5,244 nucleotides of DNA from NCBI GenBank assembly GCA_046497225.1, contig JAWOGA010000035.1:1-5244 (forward strand). The letters are read 5' to 3'. This document shows positions 1 through 4,189 of the stretch, one piece after another (the first letter of the stretch is position 1; each line of letters opens with the position of its first letter). The translations under genes were made by a program, and so were the position numbers. A model generated the notes under the pieces. It had not been told where the DNA came from and did no database searches. It was given only the letters and a program-made list of their open reading frames with translations. Source of the stretch: JAXHLG01 sp046497225. Lineage in GTDB: Bacteria; Patescibacteriota; Minisyncoccia; Moranbacterales; DUUL01.

Positions 1-86
1 ATTATATAGAAAACTGGTCCCTCTGGAAGGACATCCAAATCATCTTCCGCACCATCCCCACGCTTTTGAGGAAAAGGAGGAATTAG
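1..86 (+). CDS. C-terminal end of a bacterial sugar transferase (partial)
   Basis: Only the last 27 codons are present (frame from position 3, stop TAG at 84-86); the rest lies before the window. The tail reads YIENWSLWKDIQIIF, then RTIPTLLRKRRN. The YIENWSLWxD...TIP..LR pattern is the characteristic C-terminus of the bacterial sugar transferase family (PF02397; WbaP/WcaJ/PglC-like polyprenyl-phosphate glycosylphosphotransferases). These membrane enzymes move a phosphosugar from a nucleotide sugar onto undecaprenyl phosphate to start exopolysaccharide, O-antigen or glycan assembly. The sugar specificity and the number of membrane segments cannot be judged from this fragment. The gene seems unrelated to the downstream genes, which have their own promoters. 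The family call rests on recognising this motif alone. Confidence 0.82.
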   Translation, partial: YIENWSLWKDIQIIFRTIPTLLRKRRN

Positions 87-99
87 GCGCGTGTATCAA

Positions 100-160
100 G
101 TATTATGAATTTTGTATTATGGGGGTCTTTTGCATAATACATAATACTCGCTTCATGATA
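100..160 (+). repeat. Intergenic repeat X, copy 1
   Basis: This 61-base stretch recurs at 1661-1721 in the same orientation with 4 mismatches and no gaps. It contains internal GTATTATG/CATAATAC inverted repeats: positions 113-121 pair with 133-141 around an 11-base loop. No reading frame of note is present. Its role is unknown; it resembles the dispersed intergenic repeats common in CPR-type genomes (recollection, not a search). Confidence 0.85.
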
Positions 161-180
161 AGCAATTTTAAAGGCGGCGG

Positions 181-209
181 TTGACAGGAATATTTTAGTT
201 GTGTATAAT
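181..209 (+). promoter_or_regulatory. Consensus sigma70-type promoter for the ATPase gene
   Basis: A perfect -35 box TTGACA (181-186) and a perfect -10 box TATAAT (204-209) are separated by exactly 17 bases. The expected transcription start is near 216, giving a leader of about 130 bases that carries the hairpin at 253-283. A perfect 10-base palindrome ATAGTACTAT (208-217) overlaps the end of the -10 box and the expected start site, so it could be an operator. The promoter is missing from the matching downstream repeat segment, so it is specific to this copy. Confidence 0.8.
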
Positions 210-217
210 AGTACTAT
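208..217. promoter_or_regulatory. Palindrome overlapping the -10 box and start site (possible operator)
   Basis: ATAGTACTAT is a perfect 10-base palindrome that overlaps the last bases of the -10 box and the expected transcription start. This is a position where a bound repressor would block initiation. Ten AT-rich bases can arise by chance, and no regulator is identified, so the operator reading is weak. Confidence 0.3.
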
Positions 218-250
218 ACAAAAAAGTAATCAAAGTGTATAGTGGTATTT
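215..250 (+). repeat. Intergenic repeat X2, copy 1
   Basis: This segment aligns without gaps to 1745-1780. By eye 27 of 36 positions are identical, and all 9 differences are transitions. In this copy the ends CTATAC (214-219) and GTATAG (237-242) can pair around a 17-base loop. The segment lies in the ATPase leader between promoter and hairpin repeat. Its function is unknown. Confidence 0.6.
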
Positions 251-347
251 ATCATATAGGAATTTCAAAAAAATTCCTATATGCGCAGATTTACGCAGAC
301 TGACTGCTGACCCTTGCAGACGCCTAATGTGTGTAACTTATTTTATG
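248..347 (+). repeat. Hairpin-carrying direct repeat Y, copy 1, ending on the ATPase start codon
   Basis: The unit starts TTTATC, carries a perfect 13-bp hairpin (253-265 with 271-283, 5-base loop), then ACGCAGACT (293-301), a GCTGAC...TTGC core, and ends with a 23-base tail at 325-347 finishing in ATG. The second copy at 1533-1648 has the same parts in the same order; the 23-base tail differs at 2 positions. The tail supplies the ATG at 345-347 used by the ATPase gene. It also contains the upstream in-frame ATG at 327, which argues against 327 as the true start. Confidence 0.8.
253..283 (+). other. Perfect 13-bp hairpin in the ATPase leader
   Basis: Positions 253-265 (CATATAGGAATTT) pair perfectly with 271-283 around the loop CAAAA. 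No T-run follows, so it is not a standard intrinsic terminator. The homologous hairpin at 1538-1565 keeps the fold: pair A254-T282 is replaced by G1539-C1564, and G260-C276 by the G1545-T1558 wobble pair. Both changes preserve pairing, which suggests that the structure itself is maintained, as RNA or as a DNA cruciform. Confidence 0.7.
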
Positions 348-1532
348 AAATATTTTAAAAGAGAGCTAGAGGATAGGCTGGAGGAAAATTTGAGCAATGA
401 AAAAGTTTTAGTATTGACCGGCATGAGAAGGACCGGTAAGACTACTTTGCTGAGGCGTTTTTTTGATAAAAAAGCCGGTTCCAACAAGGTCTGGTTCGAT
501 TTGGAAAACCCTTTGGAAGCCCGATATTTTCAGGATGTGGATTATAATGATGTTTTTGAAAAAATTGTTAATTACGGAAACTTGGACAGAAACAAACGGA
601 TCTGGGTGTTTATCGACGAGGCCCAGAATTATCCGGAAGTTACCAAGGTGGTAAAATACTTGGTGGATCATTATGATATCAAATTCATTTTAACCGGATC
701 GGCAAGCTATTATTTAAAGAATCTTTTTCCGGAATCCCTTGCCGGCAGGAAGAGGCTGTTTGAGTTGTTTCCCCTGAGCTTTAGAGAGTTTTTATTGTTT
801 AAGGGCGAGAACTTGGATCGATATGACAAAATTAGACAAAAAAAACAGATCAAATTGACTGATTATGAGTATTACGACCAGCATTATAAAGAATTCATAA
901 AGTGGGGCGGCTTTCCGGAGGTGGTATTGGCTTCCAAGCAGCAAGAAAAAAAAGATGTTTTGGATGATGTGCTGAGTTCTTATTGGCAGAAAGAGATAAT
1001 CAATCTTGCTGATTACCGCAAAAGCGATAAAGTTCGGGATCTGCTCGTGCTTTTGGCGGCAAGGGCTGGTTCCAAGCTGGATATTAACAGGCTTTCCCAG
1101 GAATTGGAAGTTACTCGAGCCACCGTCTATTCCTATCTTTCTTTTTTGGAAGCGACTTATTTTATTTTTACTATTTCTAAATTTTCCGGAAGCGCTGACC
1201 GAAGGATTTCCGGCCATGATAAGCTCTATTTTTGCGATAACGGCATTTTAAGGATCCTGGGGCAGAAAAACGAGGGACAGCTTTTGGAAAATTCTCTGTT
1301 CAATCAGTTAAGGTCGAAAAACGAGAGCGTTTTATATTATGAAAAGAAAACTGGCTCGGAAATCGATTTTGTTGCCGGCGGAGTCGGATATGAGATAAAG
1401 AGGACGGCTACGGAATCGGATATAAAAAAGCTTAAAAGATCTATGAAGATGGCCGGCGTCAAAAAAGGATACGTAGTCTCATTAAAATATGTTGAAGATA
1501 AGCCGGATACGCTGTTTGCGCAGTTTGTTTAG
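345..1532 (+). CDS. AAA_14/DUF4143-family ATPase
   Basis: A 395-residue protein from the ATG at 345. The ATG at 327 would add MCVTYF, but that stretch lies inside the flanking repeat, and MKYFKREL is the usual opening of this family. The N-terminal P-loop domain has Walker A GMRRTGKTT (about 26-34), Walker B VFIDEAQ (about 88-94) and the LTGSAS sensor segment. Next come a SLAGRK/FPLSFREFL segment typical of the family, a winged-helix-like stretch around DINRLSQELEVTRATVYSYL, and the C-terminal DUF4143 region with LYFCDNGILR. The end has a PD-(D/E)xK-like pattern: E339, D341 and E350-x-K352 in GSEIDFV...GYEIKR. Full-length family members are about 380-450 residues, so this one looks intact. 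The cellular role of the family is poorly defined; DNA binding or nuclease activity is suggested by the fold but unproven. No Shine-Dalgarno sequence is visible. The gene is flanked by direct repeats at both ends. Confidence 0.9.
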   Translation: MKYFKRELEDRLEENLSNEKVLVLTGMRRTGKTTLLRRFFDKKAGSNKVWFDLENPLEARYFQDVDYNDVFEKIVNYGNLDRNKRIWVFIDEAQNYPEVTKVVKYLVDHYDIKFILTGSASYYLKNLFPESLAGRKRLFELFPLSFREFLLFKGENLDRYDKIRQKKQIKLTDYEYYDQHYKEFIKWGGFPEVVLASKQQEKKDVLDDVLSSYWQKEIINLADYRKSDKVRDLLVLLAARAGSKLDINRLSQELEVTRATVYSYLSFLEATYFIFTISKFSGSADRRISGHDKLYFCDNGILRILGQKNEGQLLENSLFNQLRSKNESVLYYEKKTGSEIDFVAGGVGYEIKRTATESDIKKLKRSMKMAGVKKGYVVSLKYVEDKPDTLFAQFV

Positions 1533-1648
1533 TTTATCGTATAGGAATTTCAAAATTTCTATACGCCTGTCTACTGCCAGGCAGGCACGGACTCACGCAG
1601 ACTAGCCGCTGACTTTTGCGGAAGCTAATGTGTATAACTTAATTTATG
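1533..1648 (+). repeat. Hairpin-carrying direct repeat Y, copy 2, starting right after the ATPase stop
   Basis: This copy matches 248-347 in part order: TTTATC, hairpin, ACGCAGACT (1595-1603), GCTGAC...TTGC, and the 23-base tail ending in ATG (1626-1648). It begins on the base after the TAG stop. It carries an extra segment of about 25 bases after the hairpin, with the odd palindrome CTGCCAGGCAG (1574-1584). The ATG that ends this copy opens only an 8-codon frame (1646-1669, including its stop), so no gene follows the repeat here. Confidence 0.78.
1538..1565 (+). other. Hairpin just downstream of the ATPase stop codon
   Basis: Positions 1538-1550 pair with 1553-1565 (13 complementary positions including one G-T). 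The two-base gap means the innermost pairs open to form the loop. It could serve as a weak 3' end structure for the ATPase transcript, but no clear T-run follows. It is the homologue of the leader hairpin at 253-283 and differs by pairing-preserving changes. Confidence 0.6.
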
Positions 1649-1660
1649 GGCTTGTATTAT

Positions 1661-1721
1661 GTATTATGAATTTTGTATTATAGGGGTCTTTTGCATAATC
1701 CATAATACTTGCTTCGTGATA
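1661..1721 (+). repeat. Intergenic repeat X, copy 2
   Basis: This is the direct copy of 100-160, with 4 mismatches in 61 bases. GTATTATG (1661-1668) can pair with CATAATAC (1701-1708). An extra TATTATG-like run lies just upstream (1651-1662). No gene is visible between 1533 and 1828; that stretch consists of repeats Y, X and X2 followed by AT-rich TAATAC-type sequence. Confidence 0.85.
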
Positions 1722-1744
1722 CTTTCAAAAATGGATAGCCCCTG

Positions 1745-1780
1745 TGTACAAAAAGGTGGCCAAAATGTATAGTAGCGTTT
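1745..1780 (+). repeat. Intergenic repeat X2, copy 2
   Basis: Gap-free counterpart of 215-250, with 9 differences, all transitions. No promoter resembling the one at 181-209 precedes it: the roughly 23 bases between repeat X and this segment bear no similarity to the promoter segment in copy 1. Confidence 0.6.
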
Positions 1781-1828
1781 TTGTAATACACGATTTATGA
1801 TACTTAATACTCGATAATCATTCAAAAC

Positions 1829-2089
1829 ATGGGACACAATCCGGAAAACACCTTCTGCTCCGAACTCCTCCCTCTCTACCAGGATTGAAAAGACGTCGCG
1901 GCCGAAGTCAAATCGGTCTCGGAGGATTTCGCCGGTGCCGGGGATGAGGAAACAGTGCAAAAAACGCGGGAGCGCTTTCGGGAGGCAGGGGTCAAAGTAG
2001 AGCAAGTCAGGCGGGAATATCAGGAGAAGATTATGAGTTGGTGGAGTTTGAAGGGTAAGAGATTGTCTGCAAGGATGCTTAGTTGTTGA
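1829..2089 (+). pseudogene. Decayed hypothetical gene with in-frame TGA
   Basis: From the ATG at 1829 one frame reads 19 residues (MGHNPENTFC, then SELLPLYQD) and meets TGA at 1886-1888. The same frame then continues for another 66 codons to the TGA at 2087. The later part is rich in charged residues (KDVAAEVKSVSEDF; ETVQKTRERFREAG; QVRREYQEKIMSWW) and looks like a helical, possibly coiled-coil protein. Continuation of protein-like sequence in the same frame points to one nonsense mutation in a formerly longer gene. I do not recognise the family. The intact genes nearby contain no in-frame TGA, so they offer no support for TGA recoding. The sequence degrades after about 2055, where an adjacent frame becomes the better reading. 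Confidence 0.5.
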
Positions 2090-2283
2090 ATTATTTGAAA
2101 ATATGAAAGGAATATCGGTTGCCGATGCGGGCTACATTTTGGACAAACTGCAGAAAAAGATGCTCAAAAAGGCGTCCATCTCTTCGCCAGCCCCTACAAG
2201 AATATGAAAAAGCTGATGACCAAATCCCAGCATCAGTTACACAAATTGAGGCAGTTGATTGAAACGGTGAACGACAGTATTAA
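2079..2283 (+). pseudogene. Decayed hypothetical gene fragment with a -1 frameshift
   Basis: One frame reads LVVELFENMKGISVADAGYI and then LDKLQKK (2079-2158). The protein-like reading then jumps frame to DAQKGVHLFASPYKNMKKL, then MTKSQHQLHKLRQLIETVND and SIK, up to about 2283. A single missing A in the A-run at 2154-2158 restores one continuous reading. The fragment may be the 3' part of the same ancestral gene as 1829-2089, since their readings abut; if so the old gene was about 150 codons. I do not recognise the family. The exact original stop is unclear; a TAA occurs at 2281-2283 in the third frame, at the base of the hairpin that follows. Confidence 0.45.
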
Positions 2284-2314
2284 GTGTAGAACCGGCTGCG
2301 TTGTTACACTTAAT
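2279..2314 (+). terminator. Strong hairpin at the end of the decayed gene, possible terminator
   Basis: Positions 2279-2288 (ATTAAGTGTA) pair perfectly with 2305-2314 around a 16-base loop. A short inner AAC/GTT pairing (2290-2292 with 2300-2302) is possible. The stem is followed by TTTATTTCGTGTTTT, which is T-rich but not a clean T-run. It lies between the decayed gene and the next promoter, a sensible place for a terminator. The stem is AT-rich and the loop long, so it could instead be a dispersed hairpin repeat. Confidence 0.45.
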
Positions 2315-2327
2315 TTTATTTCGTGTT

Positions 2328-2355
2328 TTGCTATTTAAAAAGTATGTGGTATAAT
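2328..2355 (+). promoter_or_regulatory. Extended -10 promoter for the response regulator/kai cluster
   Basis: TTGCTA (2328-2333) is followed after 16 bases by a perfect TATAAT (2350-2355), preceded by TGG (2347-2349), the TGN signature of an extended -10 element. Transcription would start near 2362, leaving a leader of about 114 bases before the response regulator. No other equally good promoter is seen between here and kaiC, so the cluster may be one transcript. Confidence 0.7.
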
Positions 2356-2367
2356 TTTTCTAAACAG

Positions 2368-2407
2368 AAGGAAGACGGCAGTTCAATTTTTAGTGCAATG
2401 CTTCCTT
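2368..2407 (+). other. Leader stem-loop upstream of the response regulator
   Basis: AAGGAAG (2368-2374) pairs with CTTCCTT (2401-2407), closing a 26-base loop just after the predicted transcription start. A second small inverted repeat, CAATAA/TTATTG (2432-2444), follows. The long leader could carry regulatory structure, but it matches no riboswitch class I know. The 7-bp stem alone is modest evidence. Confidence 0.35.
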
Positions 2408-2462
2408 GTAAACTTTATATTTAAATAAAAGCAATAATTTATTGTTTGGCGATCTAACTAAA

Positions 2463-2475
2463 AAATTAATAAAAA
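2463..2475 (+). promoter_or_regulatory. A-rich SD-less translation leader, shared with kaiB
   Basis: The 13-base string AAATTAATAAAAA abuts the response-regulator ATG. The identical string occurs at 3865-3877, two bases before the kaiB ATG. Neither gene has a Shine-Dalgarno sequence. The repetition suggests a conserved A-rich ribosome-entry context and supports both chosen starts. Confidence 0.45.
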
Positions 2476-2844
2476 ATGTCAGATAAAAAGAAAATTTTGG
2501 TGGTGGAAGACGATATGCCTATAGCCAGAGCTTTATCCTTAAAGCTGGAGAAAGAGGGTTTTGAAGTAAAATCGGCCGGGAGTGGGGAGGAAGGTTTGAA
2601 GGTAATTGAGTCGGATGATTTTGATTTGGTTTTACTGGATTTAATTATGCCGGAGAAAGACGGTTTTTATGTTTTGGAGCAAGTGCGGAAAAGGAATTTA
2701 AATGTAAAGATAATGGTGGCATCCAATTTGAGTCAGCCGAAAGACATTAAAAAGGCTAAGAAGATGGGAGCGGTGGATTATTTCGTCAAATCGGGCACTT
2801 CTATTGTGGAGGTGGTGGAAAAGGTCAAGAAAAACCTGGAATAG
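2476..2844 (+). CDS. Single-domain response regulator (CheY-like receiver)
   Basis: A complete 122-residue receiver with no output domain. It starts MSDKKKILVVEDD, with the acidic Mg-binding pair at D12-D13. The phosphoacceptor D55 lies in LVLLDLIMPEKDGF. Serine S83 in VASN takes the conserved Thr/Ser place, and the conserved lysine is K105 in DYFVKSG. All catalytic positions are present, so it should accept phosphate from a histidine kinase and act in the cytoplasm by protein contact. It is the first gene after the promoter at 2328-2355, followed by a broken GspE_N/PAS/receiver region and then kaiB and kaiC. By analogy with Kai systems a role in input to or output from KaiBC is plausible but inferred. 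No histidine kinase is visible in the window. It ends in TAG. Confidence 0.93.
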   Translation: MSDKKKILVVEDDMPIARALSLKLEKEGFEVKSAGSGEEGLKVIESDDFDLVLLDLIMPEKDGFYVLEQVRKRNLNVKIMVASNLSQPKDIKKAKKMGAVDYFVKSGTSIVEVVEKVKKNLE

Positions 2845-2880
2845 CAAACAGGAACATTTTATAAAAAAATAAAGAGTAAG

Positions 2881-3127
2881 ATCAGTAAAAAAAGGAAAAA
2901 CGCAAAGAGACTCTTTTGGAAACCGGCTATCTCAAAAAAAGGAATTGGAAAAAATTGAAAAGAAAGCGGAAAAAGACAAACCCGATCTTTTGAGGTATTT
3001 GTTAGCCAACAACTATCTTTCCAGGAAAATATTGAGGCAGGCTGTTGCGGAAAATTATGAAATCCCTTGCCGGAAGAATAAAAATTATATTTTTATCAAT
3101 GCCGAAAACAAAAAAAGATGCTGTTGA
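2881..3127 (+). pseudogene. Broken N-terminal GspE_N-like domain of a signalling protein
   Basis: Protein-like sequence can be stitched across frames: SKKRKNAKRL (2884-2913), LLETGYLKK (2913-2939), then ELEKIEKKAEKDKPDLLRYL and LANNYLSRKILRQAVAENYE with IPC (2942-3071), ending at TGA 3125. The pattern of LLExGYL, a run of charged helix, LLxYLLxNNYLS, and LxQAVAENYxIP resembles the GspE_N/MshEN domain found at the N-terminus of type II secretion and pilus ATPases and in some signalling proteins. Frames change near 2914-2917 and within the A-run 2934-2940; each is explained by one missing base. No ATG opens the piece; an ATC stands at 2881 where MSKKRK would be expected. A TTG at 2945 is the only conventional start in the main frame. 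The domain call is by pattern and moderate. Sequencing error in homopolymers is the alternative to true decay. Confidence 0.5.
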
Positions 3128-3575
3128 AAAAAGCAATTTATATAAAACCATCTTTAACAATGCCGGAGATGCTATGTTTATCCATGGGATGAATGGAAGT
3201 TTTTTGGAATTTAATGAAGCCGCTTGCGGGAAACTGGATTACTTCAGGGAGGAATTGTTGAAGATAGGCCCCAAGGATATTGACGCCCCGGAATACGCAG
3301 CCCAGGTCAAAGGCAAAATTAAACAATTGCAAAAAGAAGGTGAAACCAATATGGAAACGGCTCATGTGACAAAAAGAGGGAAGAGAGTTCCCGTTGAATT
3401 AAGCAGCAAGGTTGTTAACTACAAAAGGGAAAAAGCTATTTTGAGCATAGCCAGGGATGTCTCCGCCAGGAATAAATTGAAGTGGGCCAAAAAACGGCGA
3501 AGGCGGATTTTAAAAAACGAAAAGAGGGAAGCTGAATTTGGTTTTACTGGACATTGTTATGCCGAAAATGGATGA
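3045..3575 (+). pseudogene. PAS sensor domain fragment, out of frame with both neighbours
   Basis: The convincing part is about 3110-3470: VEKSNLYKTIFNNAGDAMFI, then NGSFLEFNEAACGKLDYFRE, THVTKRGKRVPVELS-like core (read as AHVTKRGKRVPVEL), and AILSIARDVSARNK. This is a complete PAS domain of the S-box type, with the usual closing R-D-(V/I)-(S/T)-x-R-x-K motif. PAS domains bind small ligands or cofactors and pass signals to attached kinase or output modules; no ligand can be inferred. The first 20 or so codons (MRKIMKSLAGR...) are a shadow of the GspE_N frame, so the join is a frame change near 3105-3125, close to an A7 run. After 3475 the frame runs into Lys/Arg-rich sequence that looks like wrong-frame reading of the following receiver. 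No kinase (HisKA/HATPase) domain follows. I read it as the middle of one disrupted GspE_N-PAS protein. Confidence 0.6.
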
Positions 3576-3786
3576 ATTTGAGTTTCTTAAGAAAGTTCGA
3601 GAAGAATTGAAAGGATTTGATAATCCGATCATTACTTTGACCAACTCGAGCGATGAGAATAATTTGCAGACTGCTATGAGTCTGGGAGTGGAGGATTATA
3701 TAATCAAAGCTGACTGGAAATTGGAAGATATTATTAATAGAATAAAAGATAAGATAAAAACTTCACAACAAAGTAAAAATGACTAA
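3476..3786 (+). pseudogene. Truncated receiver domain (response regulator fragment)
   Basis: From 3532 one frame reads LNLVLLDIVMPKMDEFEFLK, then KVREELKG...IITLTNSSDE...AMSLGVEDYIIKADWKLEDI to TAA at 3784-3786. This is the second half of a receiver: phosphoacceptor Asp in LLDIVMP, the conserved Thr in LTN, and the Lys in IIKAD. The usual MDGFE is MDEFE (Gly to Glu). The N-terminal beta1 segment with the acidic pair is absent. In another frame 3476-3532 reads IEVGQKTAKADFKKRKEGS, which could be the decayed beta2-alpha2 part, so the receiver appears joined abruptly to the end of the PAS domain. A TTG at 3538 could start an 82-residue product, but without the acidic pair it could not be phosphorylated normally. 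It was either a separate regulator fused by deletion or the C-terminal domain of the PAS protein. Confidence 0.6.
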
Positions 3787-3879
3787 ATTAGAAAAAAGGA
3801 AAAAATAGCGATAAATTCGGAATTTTTGCTTCAAAAGAGCATTTAGCAATAGTGTTGCATTAATAAATTAATAAAAAGT
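3787..3879 (+). other. Leader region of kaiB
   Basis: A 93-base AT-rich spacer between the receiver fragment and kaiB. It has no clear -35/-10 pair and no terminator, so kaiB is probably served from the promoter at 2328-2355. It holds the A-rich translation leader at 3865-3877, shared with the response regulator. A small inverted repeat AAATTC-G-GAATTT (3813-3825) is present, but its one-base spacing makes it a poor hairpin. Confidence 0.4.
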
Positions 3880-4167
3880 ATGTCTCTAAAGAAAAAGAAA
3901 AAAATACAATTAAATTTGTACATAACTCAAAAAAATGACAAGGTGGAAAAAATGATAGAGGAGTTGAAGAAAGTTTTAAAGGAATTAGAGGATGAGTATG
4001 AATTGGAGGTGGTTAATATTTCGGAGAATCCGGAGGTGGCGGAAAAGGAAAAGATCCTTGCCACTCCGACACTGGAAAAGAAGTTGCCTCTGCCGGTGAG
4101 AAGAATCATCGGGGACCTTTCCGACCAAGAAGGAGTGCTGGCGGGGCTAGATCTGGTCAGTAAATAA
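3880..4167 (+). CDS. kaiB: KaiB clock-family protein
   Basis: A complete 95-residue KaiB. The hallmark second half reads EKILATPTLEKKLP, then VRRIIGDLSDQEGVLAGLDL. Residue numbering runs in step with cyanobacterial KaiB as I recall it: K58, P63, P70, P72, and G89 and D91 of the GLDL motif, the last two being positions that control KaiB fold switching. The first half (LNLYITQKNDKVEKM) is more divergent but keeps the LxLYI strand. It lacks the acidic C-terminal tail of cyanobacterial KaiB (about 102-108 residues). E41 and E43 replace Ala and Lys at positions that, as I recall, contact KaiA/SasA/CikA in cyanobacteria, which would fit a system without KaiA. KaiB binds the KaiC hexamer; kaiC starts 22 bases downstream and is surely co-transcribed. 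No Shine-Dalgarno is visible; the start is supported by the A-rich leader and the MSLKKKKK opening. It ends in TAA. Confidence 0.95.
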   Translation: MSLKKKKKIQLNLYITQKNDKVEKMIEELKKVLKELEDEYELEVVNISENPEVAEKEKILATPTLEKKLPLPVRRIIGDLSDQEGVLAGLDLVSK

Positions 4168-4189
4168 TTATTATCATTTAAAAAAGATT

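Noticed and set aside
327..344. Upstream ATG adding MCVTYF to the ATPase
   Set aside because: This ATG lies in the repeated tail also found downstream of the gene, and the family normally begins close to MKYxKRxL, so the ATG at 345 is preferred.
792..1217. 141-codon minus-strand frame inside the ATPase gene
   Set aside because: It is opposite a well-supported DUF4143 ATPase and shows no motif or start signal.
1533..1780. Possible CRISPR array or tandem repeat array
   Set aside because: There are only two dispersed copies of each unit, with no regular spacing and no spacers; the arrangement is two repeat families flanking a gene.
1664..2005. 113-codon open frame on the minus strand
   Set aside because: It runs through repeat X and the decayed plus-strand gene, has no family resemblance, and covers sequence explained by the plus strand. 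It is a chance opposite-strand frame.
2842..2940. Readthrough of the response-regulator TAG into the GspE_N-like region, which continues in the same frame
   Set aside because: The shared frame ends after 36 further codons at a TGA (2953-2955), the linker shows no protein-like constraint, and a second frame is needed almost at once. Chance alignment is simpler.
3813..3830. Inverted repeat AAATTC-G-GAATTT followed by T's as a terminator before kaiB
   Set aside because: A one-base loop cannot form a stable hairpin, the stem is short and AT-rich, and termination here would separate kaiBC from the only good promoter.
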